From Zingiber officinale (taxonomy: Eukaryota; Streptophyta; Magnoliopsida; Zingiberales; Zingiberaceae), in contig NC_056002.1 in NCBI RefSeq assembly GCF_018446385.1, positions 30,366,636 to 30,430,635 of the forward strand: a stretch of 64,000 nt of DNA. The letters run 5' to 3'. The notes under the pieces are model-generated. The model saw only the letters and a program-made list of their open reading frames with translations, was not told the origin of the DNA and made no database searches. This document shows, one piece after another, positions 34,569 to 46,988 of this stretch (the first letter of the stretch is position 1; the number at the start of each line of letters is the position of its first letter). The translations under genes were made by a program, and so were the position numbers.

Positions 34569-36183
34569 CTTGGTTACGTTAAAATACATATCAATGCATC
34601 AGGGCCCTCCGGTACTCTGGGTCCTTCTTATATCAACCAATTGTGGTGATGGATCTAGTAAGTCTACTTGCGAGCCAGTTGGGAAAGTAAAGGGATTTGG
34701 TGGTTTTAGATAGAAAAACTGATTCTTCTACCCCTTGTGAGACTAAGAAAACCCATTTAGGAAGTGGCAACCCATCCGAGCCATAAAGTGAAATGCACCC
34801 AGCTTTGTTCGCTTGGGATGATAAAAATAATGGAAGAAAACTGGGGCCAGGGGTATTTGATACAGCTTGAAGATTACCGTCACTCCACTCAAAATCCTAA
34901 AAGTATTAGGGGCTAATTGATGAAGAGATATGGGAAATATTTGGACACCTCCCGAAAAAACTCGGGGACTAGAAATTGGAGCCCACTCTTAAGTTGGTTA
35001 CAGAAAAACATAAGGTAACCTGGAGGAGGCATGTATGACACTTGATCTACCCTAGGCATACGAATCTAATAATCGGGTGAGATGCCAAAATTTAGCCACA
35101 TCTCGACGTGGCGTTCTCTGGTTAGTGAAGAACGACTCCACTCATACCAGGGAGAGAGAAAAAGGCTACCGACCATAGAGGAAAGACAGGACAATAATCG
35201 AGGCCTCTCAAAAGACTTACAGGCAAACCGCTGAACCCTAATGCAGTTGACAGTTGGATACAATAGCGGCAGCTGAAGTGCAGACGAAGGTTGAAGATGA
35301 AGGCATAGGGAAAATGGCGCTTGCTCCTCATCACCTTAATTTATAACCTCACTCGTCTACCACAATCTCTGGATCGAGGATCCTTGAGGGGCAGGGTCGT
35401 CTCTCAACCATCGAATTAGGTGTAAAAACTAGGGTAAATCCTCAGTCATCATTACCGTAGTCAAAGATGATCGTCCCATCTCATCACATAGTTTGACACA
35501 ACCTCAAGCCCCAAACCCAACCCTACACCTATGACATCATGCTGCATTAATTTCGCACCATGCCTCATTAATACACATTCTCTCTAAATCTCTTGAGACA
35601 TACCCCTCATTAATGCATGAGATTCGACTCGACCGCGTGGTGAGCCACCTTTCACTTATCTAGTCAATCAGGTTTATATCTCTTTCGGCTGGACTTGATT
35701 GGAAGACTTATGATATATTAGAATGGTGGGGCTCCATGTGTCCGGAATGGTGGGGATCCATGTGTTCCCTAAAAGGTCAAGATATATGTTTATGTGGATA
35801 GAAGTCAGGGTAAAGATAACTTATGATTAGTAGGGGTTATTGTCCCATTTGGATTGGCCAAGAGACGTAGGTTATGACCCCCTGGGTGTGACCGCTCCGG
35901 CATTATTTGAGCCGAGCATCACTCCTAGTTGTGGGCAATACTATGCCCGATCGACTATCTTTGGTAAGGACATGTGCCTTGGCCTACCCGACCGACCATA
36001 CCAAAGTTGTATGCTTTGGTTCTCCCAATCGATTATGCAACATTTATGGGACTTTTTTTTTTATCTTAATCCCAACTAAAAAGCCTCCCAAATTCATATT
36101 TATAATTAATATCTCTTAACACCAACCATCTGTACATTGAAGATGAAGAGTCGATGTGGGAAAACCATCAATATGCTAGAAAT
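34569..36183. mobile_element. Gypsy-type fragment with minus-strand transposon-domain remnant
   Basis: Parallel to 59262-60740 along its length. The minus-strand translation of about 34660-34930 reads LHQLAPNTFRILSGV-like text typical of the putative gypsy-type transposon domain found in plant Gypsy elements, but stops break it. Further on, a MMRSKRHFPYAFIFN-type frame lies at 35122-35334. In Tat-lineage elements such a domain can lie antisense between pol and the 3' LTR, which would make this the 3' end of a plus-strand element; that is inference. The fragment is split at 36184 by a hAT element and resumes at 42110. Confidence 0.6.
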
Positions 36184-37516
36184 CAGGCCCGGACCTGAGG
36201 TAAAGCCCAGGAGGCGATCACCTCAGGCCCATTTCTTAAAGAGGCCCAAAAATTAAAAATTTATTAAGCCATTTAATATTAGAATTTTAATTTGAACAAA
36301 AAATGCTCTTCTCCTAATTTCGCCATGATTCCTCATCGCTCTAATTGCACTGATCCTCATCTCTTTCTTGCGACTTCGCTCCTCTTCCAGCCAATCGCCA
36401 CTGGGGGCCGACTGTCGTTGCCCACTCTCTCTCACCTCGTTGTCCTCGTAACGTCGTCAAGGTGATCCCTTCGCCTCCCATGACAGGAGCCAATGCTCCG
36501 TCACCGTTTGGTGATCAACAACTTACAGCAGTTCATCCCCTTTTCCTTGCCTAAAGCGTCTCTCCTTTTTGTGATTTATCTTGGCATCCTCATCTTTCTT
36601 GGAATCGATTAGGTTTCTTTGTTTCTTCATTGATTTTACTACTATCTGATTCTGAATTTGTGTCACTCATTTATCCTTGAACAGTGAACACTCGTGCCTT
36701 CGTCAACGCCACTAGCTCCTCATCTGGTCTTGGGATTCTTTTTGGTATGTTCTTGTTTCCGCAGGAAATGCTTGCGTTTGGTTCCATTTTACCATAAAGT
36801 TGTTTGTTTTCCTTGATGTGTAGTACTACAGTCATGATTTGTAGAATCTTTTATGTATCATAATGGCATAATGCATTTCTGTAATATGCACAATGATAAT
36901 CTATCATCAATCTACTCCGCAAGAATTGTAGTTAGTAAAAGAAGTGGGCATGTTCAGCCTTTAACCATTGGAAGTAAGCATGAAAGTTTTTGGGTAGAAA
37001 ATGTTGGGAGGAGATTTTCTTCAAGGAAGACCTGTTGTTGTCTTGATTTTTGCACAGTAAAAACCTCTAGGAAATTTTCTTGAATATAACGTTTTTGGTA
37101 GTCTCTGATTACAATAATCTGCTTTGATTGTCTCCTGAAAACACAATGACTGATTTTTCGAAAAAAACAAAAATCTTTTTCTTAAATTGTTTCTTGTTAC
37201 AGTAGAGTCTCACATCATCTGGAAGCCTTCAACCTTCGCTAGCTCTCCCTTTCATTTCCTGATATTAATAAATCATATTAAATACCAGGAAAAAAGTGTG
37301 GAGAATGATAACGGGAGCTTGAAAATGCTTAGTTGTAGTCAATAAAATAGAACAATCATGCTTAGCAGCTCAGTATTCTGGATATGATTTTATTGTTTTT
37401 TCATTTCTCTTAGAAGACTAGTATTTGCATTTTACTTTAGGTGCGAGATTTGGAGAGTCACTGGAAGATCATGGCCATGATTTTAACTGCTTTTGTTCCT
37501 CAAGTTATTCATCAAT

Positions 37517-38750
37517 TGTTGGTTGCTACTCGGAAAATCCAATGATTCCACTGTATAAAAATTTTGTACGTGATCTGAACCTTTCCTAGCTACCATGTGT
37601 TCTTTTAAGTTAAACTTGTATCTCCTGCGGAACTTAACACGTTTGATTCCAAGTTTAACTTATATGTTCTTTTAAGTTTAGATTTGGATCTCCTGCGGAA
37701 CTTAACACGTTTGATCCAAATCATCTAGGTTATAACTTCAATTAAATATTAGTTTCCAAAATTGGCTTCCAGTGCTGCATGGCGAGGCACTTGGCCTTCT
37801 TGGATATGAGAGCAACCACCACCGACTAGACAAAGCCTTTTAAGGAAAGTTAATATTTAATTTCCTTATATAACTCTAGCTTAATCAAAAGGAACAATCA
37901 AATCACAAGGAAAAAAGAAAAAGAACACAATATCGAAATTAAATTCGAAAAATAAGAATCGAATGTCTCTTGTATTTGGTATTTATACAAAGAAAAATTA
38001 ACTAGTATGATGCGGAAATTAAATACTAGTTATACCTCTTCCTTGTATGCTAAAAACCTCGAGATCTTCTGTCGTATCCCTCACCTCCTCTTAGACGTCG
38101 TGTGGGTGACGATCCTCCAAGACGAACACCACCCGGAAAGCTTCTCCTCCTTCTCTAGAATTCGGCCACCACCACCACAAAGGAGCAAAAGAGAGCAAAG
38201 GGAAGAGAGGGAGAGGGGACGGCCACTTGATGATCTCCAACAACACAATATCAATTATTATGTTTTCAAGGCCTCCCCTTCCCCCCTTTTTATATTAGTT
38301 TCCCAACGGAAAATTATGGAAAGAGTTTTATAAAAATTAGACTCATTCCTATTTCCTTTTAATTTTTTCTTTTTCTTTCCTTTTAATTAATCAATCCTAG
38401 ATTGATTTATTAATTAAACAACTATTTGTTTTAATTATTTGATTGACCCCTTGCTTGGGCACCAAGCAAGGTGGCCGGCCACTTATTAAAAGGGAAAGAA
38501 AGAAAAAATTTTTTATAAAATTTTAAAAGAAGAAAACTTCTAATAAAATTTTACAAACTCTTTTTTTTTTCTAATGTGGATATTAAAAGGAAAGTTTTAA
38601 AATTTAAAACCAAGTTTTAAAATTTAAAACATCTCTAATAATATTTCTTTTTAAAAAAAATTTTTATAAATTTTACAACTTTCTTTTAAAACCTTGTAGC
38701 CTAATTTAAATTAGGAAGGTTGTTTTTGAATTTTTGAATTTCCTCAGATA
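37517..38750 (-). mobile_element. Truncated copia LTR inside the hAT element
   Basis: Begins TGTTGGTTGCTACTCGG like the solo LTR at 16509 and follows it through TGGTATGAG-like, CGTCGTGTGGGTGACGATC and GGTGGCCGGCCA landmarks. It then fades near 38750 without reaching the TCTAACA end. No matching duplication was found. It is a different copy, more diverged than the other LTRs. Confidence 0.7.
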
Positions 38751-39293
38751 TTTACAATTTAAATTATACAATTTCCCCAAACTTAGCAGCTAAACAGCAA
38801 CTACAATTACGATATAATTGTAAGCATCGGCAATTCGCCTCTTTGAACTGCTGCAAATAGGAAGAATATGATGGCATTCATTTTTATTTTGTCACTCTTT
38901 TAGTAACTTTTTTCTTGCAGATTTATCAACATGATTGATGATTGATGAATTTACTATGAAATCATTCTCACGGTAACTTAGATTTGGATGTCTTTATTTT
39001 GCAAATGCTTATAGTCCTTATATTGTCTAGGACCTGTAGAGGAAGTGAAGTGGACCAATCCGGCATAGCCAAAGACACATAGTTCTTCCCAAATTGCACA
39101 TGATGACCCTCAAGTAAAATTCCTTTATTTTCTACCCTGAACATGTTTTTTCTTAATTTCTTGTCTTTCTTTAGCTCTCTTTTCTTTTGCTTTTTATCCT
39201 TTAAACTTTGTCTCTTTTCTATTATTATTATTAATTTATTTCTTAGTTCTTACACATTGTTTTTTTAATATTTTTTAGGTATATTATATAATC

Positions 39294-41740
39294 ATGTCTC
39301 CAAAATATTTATTTGGATCTAAAAAAGAAAAAGAAGACAAAGAGAAGAGACATTTATTCAAAGTCAAACAAGAGATATTAATACTTTAATATCAATAACA
39401 AAATGGTTATGGAAAAGAAGATTGAAAATATTATGGGAGTTGGACAAGAAATTGTGAATGACTTGGATGAAGAAGATAATGATAATATTTTTGATGTTCA
39501 GCCTGAAACTATAGACCAAGAGATTCTTTCACATATGAATATTGATGATCGTAGAAATAGGAAATAATTGATCAAAATTTAAGAGATTTTTAGTTGAGAA
39601 GGGTCCAACTAGAATTGATGGTATCTTGTTTTCTAAAGATAAAGCTGGTAGACATTTTGATGCATTGCATTATGAACGGATACTGCAAAATAGAGAAAAA
39701 ATGATAGAAAATGGCTAGTTTATTCATCTTTCTTGGATAGAATATTTTGTTTTTGTTATAAGTTGTTCATAAATCACAACAACATGAATACAATTAATTA
39801 GTTAATTGGCTACTGAAGGCTATAAGGATTGGCATAATTTGACTCGATGTATTACAAAGCATGAAGGAAATAAGGAACATATCAGTTATATGACAATATG
39901 GAATGAATTGGAAAAAAAAAGGCTGAAAAAAATAAAGCAATTGATGAAAGCATTCAGATAAAATTAATAAAGTAAAAGAGCATTGGAGATTAGTGTTAAA
40001 GAGGTTAATTGTTGCTGCCTATAGACTTGCAAAAAATAATCTAGCGTATCGAGGAAATTGTGAAAAGCTTTATGTTGAGAATAGTGATTTTTTTTGCAAA
40101 TGATTGAAATAATTGCTGAGTACGATCCAATAATGCAACAGCATATACGACGTATTCAAGCACATGAGACACATTACACATATCTTGGTCCAAAAATTCA
40201 AAATGAATTGATTCAAATGTTGGCAAATGAAGTAAAAACTGCAATTCTTAGAAAAATCAAAGAAACAAAATATTATTCAGTTATACTAGATTGCACTCCA
40301 GACATAAGTCATGAGGAACAAATGTCTCTTGTAATTCGTTGTGTGGATAATTCAACAAACTCTATTATGGTTGAAGAATACTGGGTAGCTTTTTTGAAAG
40401 TGGATGGCACTTCTGGATTTGGACTGTTTACTGAACTAAAAAATGTGTTGCATGATCTCGAGTTGAACATTAATGATATAAGAGGACAGGGATATGACAA
40501 TGGATCCAATATAAAAGGAAAGCATAATGGGGTGCAAAAAAGATTACTTGAAATAAATCATAGAGCATTTTATACACCTTGTGGATGTCATAGTCTGAAT
40601 TTGACATTATGTGATATGGCTAATTGTTGTTCTAAAGCTATGTCTATGTTTGGAGTGATACAACATATTTATACATTATTTTCCTCTTCTACCAAGCATT
40701 GGAAAGTTTTTAAAGATCATGTAGAATGCCTGACAATTAAGCCATTGTCACAAACTCGTTGGGAAATTAATGTTGAAAGCGTGAGAGCTATAAAAGATAA
40801 AACATAAAAAATTAGAGATGCTTTACTTGATTTGGCACAAACGAGTAAAGATCCAAAAACAAAGAGTGAAGCTAAATCATTGGCAACATATGACCTTGAA
40901 AATTTTGAATTCTTGCTTGGCATAGTAATTTGGTACAAGTTGTTACATATTAATACCGTGAGTAAATTTCTTCAAGGTAAAACTATGGATATTGATATTG
41001 CAATTAAACAATTAAAAGGACTTATTCTTATTTTTGAGGAGTATCAAGAGTTTGGATTTGATAAGGCTATGATAGAAGCAAAGCAAATGATAGAAGAAAT
41101 GGAGATTAAAGCTACGTTTAAAGAAAAATGCATTATCCGGAGAAAGAAATAATTTGATGAAAGTAATAGTAAAGATTTGATATAAACTTTTAGAGTTAAT
41201 TATTTTATCTTTTTAATGGATCAAGCTATTTCTTCACTAAAAACTTGATTCGAACAATTTCAGAAGTATGAAAAAACATTTGGATTTTTGTTCAATCCAA
41301 AGAGATTAAAGTTTGCTAATGATGATAGCCTAATGAAATCTTGTAAAAATCTCGAAGAAACATTGAGATATAATGACAAGTTAGATATTGATGGAGATGA
41401 TTTATATATAGAGTTATCAATCTTGAAAGAGTCTTTACCGGTGGAAGCAAAAAGAGCAATAGATGTTTTGAATTATCTGAAAAATATGGATGATTGTTAT
41501 CCAAATACTCATGTTGCGTACAGAATTTTATTGACCATACCAGTTACAGTGGGATCTGCAGAAAGGAGTTTTTCCAAGTTGAAGTTGATTAAAACATATC
41601 TCCGATCAACCATGTCACAAGAAAGATTAAATGGATTAGCGATGTTATGTATTGAAAAGAAAATAGTTGAACATCTTGATTATACAGGCTTAATTGATAT
41701 TTTTGCAGCTAAAATAACAAGACATGTTGTATTCAAATGA
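39294..41740 (+). pseudogene. hAT transposase (DUF4371/hAT dimerisation type)
   Basis: A lysine-rich start, MSPKYLFGSKKEKE, lies at 39294; stops and at least one frameshift follow up to about 40090. From 40094 to 41740 a single frame holds the catalytic region and the C-terminal dimerisation block. The catalytic region includes SVILDCTPDISHEEQMSLV, IRGQGYDNGSNIKGKHNG and CGCHSLNLTLCDMA. The dimerisation block includes IPVTVGSAERSFSKLKLIK and RSTMSQERLNGLAMLCIE. In-frame stops near 40805, 41150, 41183 and 41240 interrupt it. It resembles the TTF-zinc-finger hAT transposases of plants. It is inactive as it stands. Confidence 0.88.
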
Positions 41741-42109
41741 TTATTAGTAATATTTATCTTTTTATCTGATTATATTTTGTAATGTTAAGTTTTACTTAAC
41801 TTCATATTTTACTTTACATATTGTAGCCTCACTAAAATGCGACAGCAATATATATTGTACTTTTATAGCTAGAACGAAAGCAAAACATATTGTATTAAAT
41901 CATTATCAGTAATATTTATTTTTTATTATATTTTGAAATATATTGTATATTTTGTAACCTCACTAAAAAAATTTTGATCGCATGTTGAAAGGAGGATTAT
42001 ATTTTAAAGTGTAAATGATTTTTTAAATTAATATAGTAATAAGACGATATAAGAGGGTCTTTTTATTAAAATTTAATTTAGACCATCAAAATCTCAGATA
42101 TGGCACTGA

Positions 42110-42216
42110 CCAGAAAGATATAAACTCCAATGAAAGTAATGAATGATTATTAATACATGAAAAGGGAAAGAGCTACTGAAAATAGCGTAAAGATCATTAA
42201 TACATAGAAGGTGAAT
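42110..42216. mobile_element. Gypsy-type fragment, continuation after the hAT element
   Basis: GATATAAACTCCA, GTAATGAATGATTATTAATA and AGCGTAAAGATCATTAATAC continue the Gypsy sequence interrupted at 36183, matching 60770-60865. It breaks off near 42216 where host sequence begins. Confidence 0.75.
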
Positions 42217-42380
42217 TCAGTTGCCAAGAGACACAGACTCACAACGAGCTCAATAGAAGATAAGATTCATACTGCCGGTCCCAATAGATTGTGCAACCTT
42301 TGGAGCTATGGAATATGTTGTATTCAGTTGTCGCTATTACTTCAGTTTAACCTCACAAGTCACAATCACTGTAACTTAAC

Positions 42381-42751
42381 ATGGTAATCTCGGCAATTGG
42401 CAGCGAGGACTGCGACAAGGTCCACTACATCGTTGCAATGGAAGTCACAGAGGTGCTACAGCAATGGCCGGAAATGAATAACCGAGAGCGCAAATGGGTG
42501 AGTGAGTCAGTCAAGTGGAAATCCTGCAACTCCAAACGTACATATGCATCAAACAGATCAAGAAAAGTAAATCAAACCTGCAAATTTCTGAATTTCGTTT
42601 TTTTTTTTTTTTTTGCTACATTGATTTGATGATGAACCAGGTGAGCCTGGCAGAAGCAAAACAAGTGTGTAAGCATTCATGGATGGCAGTGGATAAATTC
42701 GAAGAGCTTCTATCAGCATCAAACACAATAAACTCACATTGGCGGGACTGA
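42381..42751 (+). pseudogene. Nudix hydrolase gene, last two exons only
   Basis: The first exon remnant ends at 42497 (AAATGG|GTGAGT) and encodes VHYIVAMEVTEVLQQWPEM then RERKW. The intron is 42498-42640, with a T-run and CCAG acceptor. The last exon, 42641-42751, encodes VSLAEAKQVCKHSWM to a TGA stop. This matches the C-terminal end of plant Nudix hydrolases of the diphosphoinositol-polyphosphate phosphohydrolase group (typical pattern: EVTEEL..WPE...R.W.S..EA...C...WM). The Nudix box (GX5EX7REUXEEXGU) and all upstream exons are missing; the Gypsy and hAT remnants lie where they should be. So this is a truncated, presumably dead gene. The left limit of the first exon is uncertain. Confidence 0.72.
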
Positions 42752-43423
42752 CAGAAAAATAATCCTTTCTTGTAAACACAGAAACTTCGTTTATTTAATT
42801 TTTTTATTTTATATCCTTTGTAATTCACACAGACAATGCTGGACAAATAATGTTTACTTTGGTCGGAATATCAATGAAATTATTATTCTTATTTAATTGC
42901 TTTTTTCAATATAGAACATATATAATAATAAATATAAAGGGTGTTGCTTTATGGGTGTGTTTAGAAGAATTAAAGTTTGAATTTTAAAAGAGATAAATAT
43001 CTTAAAATTAGTTTTTTTTATAAAAGTTACGTTTTGAATTTATTTAATGTGTGAAAACGGGCATTTTTTTCCTTCAATTATTTAGGAGTTCACATGATAC
43101 AAGAATAACAAAAATTAATAAATGGAGACCATTAATTTTAATATTTTAAAAAATAATTTTATCAATATCAAAATGTATTTTAAAAGTTTTTATTTTATTG
43201 TAAAAATCTTATAAGTATTTTTGGAATTTAGTAAAAAAAAACTCAAAAAAAAAAAAATCTTTGTTATAAAAATCTTACATGTATTTCTAAAATTTAGTAT
43301 ATATTAAGGAGTATTTTAAAAATTATCAAATATCTTGGGATTTAGAGCAGGAGGACTGGCGATTGACAACAAACCTCGAGCTCCTCTTCTTTTTCTCTGA
43401 ATCGAGCTCTCCGCCGGCGACGG
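42752..43423 (+). other. Intergenic, very AT-rich; upstream of the F-box gene
   Basis: Contains the Nudix 3' flank and then AT-rich DNA with A- and T-runs. Around 43340-43423 it turns GC-rich (CTCCTCTTCTTTTTCTCTGA), consistent with the 5'UTR of the F-box gene. No other gene is seen. Confidence 0.45.
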
Positions 43424-43802
43424 ATGCCACAATCTTCTTTGAATCACGCCCGGCCGCCATCTGAAGCATGCGATGGATGTCCGAACCCTAACCCTGTGGC
43501 CGCCTCCCCGGCCGTCGATGTATCCGGCGCGCTGCTCCTGGTCCTTGGCTATCTCCGCCTGCCGGAGTTGTTGGCCTTCCAGGGCGTATCGCGCCTCTTC
43601 AGGGACTCGGTCTCGCTGGACATCTTTCTTTGGCGGCGCGTCGCGATCGAGCGCCTTTGAGCTCGCGGCTTACTGACGAAGCCCTCTCCGTATCACGTCG
43701 AGGGCCGATGGGAAATTGGAGGCTTTAGCTCTCCTGGATTGCTGGAAGGTCACCGACGATGGGCTCATGCAGGTTGTGAATCGAAATCGAGGCATCACCA
43801 AG

Positions 43803-45326
43803 GTGTTTATTTGATCTAATGCTCTCTCGATTTAAGAACTATTAATTTCGTTTTGATTCGAAAAATTGAAGTTTTTTCCTCGTTGTTGTGATGAGATAAA
43901 CTTAATTTCTGTAGCATATGCAAGGATTTATTTTGCTGGCAATATGGATTTATATAGTTCTTCCTTAATTCAAAATATCGCTTTCTATATTTATCAAAGA
44001 CAATCAAAGTTACAATCTTTTACTTGTATAGTTCAATATACCTAGCTAAGACTCACCAAAATGAATGCTTATATTGTTTTCTTTGGCCATTTTGTTTTCA
44101 TGAATTGGTGTGTATATATATAAGAACTGGAACAACTTTTGACTTTGTGTGATTAGATTCCATTATTTGTCAATGAGAGGAACTCGAGATTTTCTTGTTA
44201 AAGAAAAATCCCATCAGAGAATTTTTCTTCTTAATTATGTAATATACGTTTTTGGTAAAAACCCAACGAAATGAGCAGGAAAGACATGTAGGAGATTTCT
44301 AAATACAATCATGGCTGAAAATGAATTAATCAAGGCTACGAAATCAGATAAATAAATACTAATCTAGAATGTAAAGGTTAGAGAACCGAAACAATGTAGA
44401 TACATGATTTTGAATAATTGTTTATATGACAAGTATTATTATTTTAAGATTAAAAGATTCTGAAGTGTTGGATACTTCAATTGCATAGAAATTGATACTT
44501 TGCAAATGTGTCTAGGCAGAATTGTGTTTCAATTTTTAGCCAATAGGCTGAATTCTGTATCATTAGCTTAGCTAAAAGATCCAACCAAACTTGTTGAATA
44601 ATATATCAGTTTTGGAAAACATTCTAATGGCAGGGATACAGGTGCTTGGATCAGACCATTAGTTCATCAGATGATGAAAAAATTTAATTTTTCGGTTCAT
44701 GCACTGTATTCATATCAGAAATTAATGCACCTACCACATAATCATGGCTGATAAAGCACATTGTTTCATTTGTGTGATATCTTTCCAAGTATTTGGACTG
44801 AAAGTTTGTATTCTGCTTTGGGAATATTTGCTGGTTTGGAAATAGTTGTCATTTGCAATGTCTCCTCGTAAACACTTTCTTGTTTGGAATCACATTCCAC
44901 CAAGTTCTGAGCTAAGCCCATGGTTTCTCATGTCTGTTACACCTAATCCTCCAGTTACCTTGTAATAAGTCCCTTTATTCCAAGGAACAAGATTTAAAAA
45001 TCTGTTTCTTTGGTCTATTCTGACTTTTTTTAATTTTTTTTGTCTATTACTTTAATGACCCAGGGTGAAACCTTCAGGATTGATGATTGGTATGCATGAA
45101 ATGAAGTTTAAACTGTATTAACCAGAAAAATATGTCCACTCAGTATTTGACAATATTATTCCACATATTTAAGATAAACTCCCTGGCCAAATTTTCATGG
45201 CACTTTTAACTTTAGCTTCAGAGAAAGGTTTCACTCTTCTAAATTGTGTCAGACTTCAAATATCTGAGTATCAATTGATATTAGTGTTCAACATATACAT
45301 CATACTAACTTGCTAAATGTTTGCAG
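43803..45326 (+). other. Intron 1 of the SKIP14-like gene
   Basis: Donor AAG|GTGTTT, acceptor TTTGCAG|CTTC. AT-rich, with no coding or repeat signal that I recognise. Confidence 0.6.
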
Positions 45327-45424
45327 CTTCATGTACCTGGATGCATGCAACTAAGTGCTGATGGTGTAGTGAGAATACTAAAGTGGCATTATGAGCTAAA
45401 AGGCCGGTTGAAGATACTAAAATA

Positions 45425-46277
45425 GGATCGCTTTTTAGGAATTTGAAATGAAAATCTGAGCTAGTGCTTGGAGTCTTATTTCCCTCTAGAAAGATTATAA
45501 ACTTAAGCTTAAGAGCTGAGACAGACTAGAAATAAACAACTTGATGTTGCTCAAGTGTGTCTAAACCTCGAACTCGCTCTTGCTTATATAGGCAGAGGAA
45601 AGTTGTAGATAAGATCAAAACGAGTGTTCATTGGGCCCCATCGTCCTTTGATTCTCTACCTTTTGTCTGTCATTTATAAACTTTACAACTATTAGAAAGG
45701 ACGGCTTATAAATTTTACAGCTAATAATATTTGAAAAGGAAGGCTCCCCGAGGCTCAATCCTTTCTTCTTTATTAAAGCACTTTTACACATGTCTTCTTT
45801 GGATGCTTTTGGGCTCACCACTTGCTTTCTGATTAGGGTGGAGTTTCTTGTATTATTCGAAACTCCGCCCTAATCAGAAAGCAAGTGGTGAGCCCAAAAG
45901 CATCCAAAGAAGACATATGTAAAAGTGTTTTTAATAAAGAAGAAAAGATTGAGTCTCGGGGAGCCTTCCTTTTCGAATATTATTAACTGTAAAGTTTGTA
46001 AGCCGTCCTTTCGAATAGCTGTAAAGTTTGTAAATGGCAGACAAAAGGTAGAGAATCAAAGGACGATGGGGCCCAATGAGCACCCGCTTTGATCTTATTT
46101 ACAATTTTTCTCTGCCTATATAAGAAAAAAACGAGTAAGAGGTTTAGACACACTTGAGCAACACTAAGTTGTTTATTCCTAGTCTATCTCAGCTCTTAAG
46201 TTTGTAATCTTTCTAGAGGGAATTAAGACTCCGAACACTAGCTCATGTTTTCATTTCAAATTCCTAAAAAGCGATCC
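45425..46277. mobile_element. Foldback/long-TIR element (853 bp) in exon 2
   Basis: The left arm, 45425-45847, and the right arm, 45859-46277, are inverted copies, roughly 90% identical by eye. They are separated by only 11 bases. The termini are GGATCGCTTTTTAGG. It is flanked by TA on both sides, fitting a TA target duplication; removing one copy restores the exon frame (CTA AAA TAT TTT GCT). Because the dyad extends a few bases further (45419-46283), the exact ends are uncertain. It has no coding capacity. Each arm has a TATATAAG/TATATAAGA box directed outward. It could be a Tc1/mariner-like MITE, a foldback element, or an inverted duplication of an LTR. Confidence 0.8.
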
Positions 46278-46498
46278 TATTTTGCTCTCCATATTCATGG
46301 AATCCCTAACCTAACAATCTATCATCTTGACGCTCTGAAGTTATTGTTTAAAAATGATGTTCTGCAAGTTTCATATCCCATCAACTATAACAACCGGCCG
46401 TCTAACATCTTCAACGGTGACCGACTGATAGATGTTGATATTTGCCCAAAGTGCAGTAATGTTCGAATAGTTTTTGATTGTACGAGGGAGAACTGCAG

Positions 46499-46988
46499 GT
46501 TGCTGGATGTTTCAATACTGCACATTTTTAGCATCATAATGTGAAAATTCATTAAAATTGAGTAAATTCTAATCTACTTCCAAAAGTTTTCCTACTTGCG
46601 TTTCAACACTCCATAAGTTGACAAATTACAGTGTACCCTCAACCTTTGCAAAACTAACCATTTTTTCTCCCCTCAACTTGAGAAGTTATGTCAAGATGAC
46701 AGGTAACGTCAAGACCATATGATTTTTACCTCGTTGTGGCAGCAACCCTTCAATAACAATTTGTTGTTGGCTATTATATTGGCCTAACAGTGTTGAGATG
46801 TGGTGGGAAAGGGTATGATGATTTTGCAAAGGTTAGAAGTTATAAGCTATAATTCATCAAATTGTATGGGGGTGAAATAAAAATTTTAATGATCTTTGTA
46901 GTTGAAAGTGTTTTTTTTCTTCTATTTCTATGGGACATCTTTTTATAATGTCAACTGTCCCACTTTTCATATTTGTAAATGAAACTTT
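46499..46988 (+). other. Intron 2 of the SKIP14-like gene, left part
   Basis: Donor TGCAG|GTTGCT at 46499. AT-rich intron up to the copia insertion. The last five bases (acttt) are the element's target duplication. Confidence 0.6.

Larger units (their letters stand above)
36184..42108 (+). mobile_element. hAT transposon (about 5.9 kb), degenerate
   Basis: It starts CAGGCCCGGACCTGAG and ends with the complement of CAGTGCCATATCTGAG, matching at 11 of 16 positions. Imperfect 8-bp duplications lie at each side: ctagaaat (36176-36183) and ccagaaag (42110-42117, one base beyond the end). Comparison with the uninterrupted Gypsy copy at about 60770 shows the insertion point. It contains a degraded transposase (39294-41740) and an inserted copia LTR piece (37517 to about 38750). 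Confidence 0.85.

Noticed and set aside
45425..46277. Endogenous pararetrovirus fragment as the source of the foldback
   Set aside because: The promoter-like TATA region prompted the idea, but no viral coding motif or tRNA-Met primer site is present in the arms.
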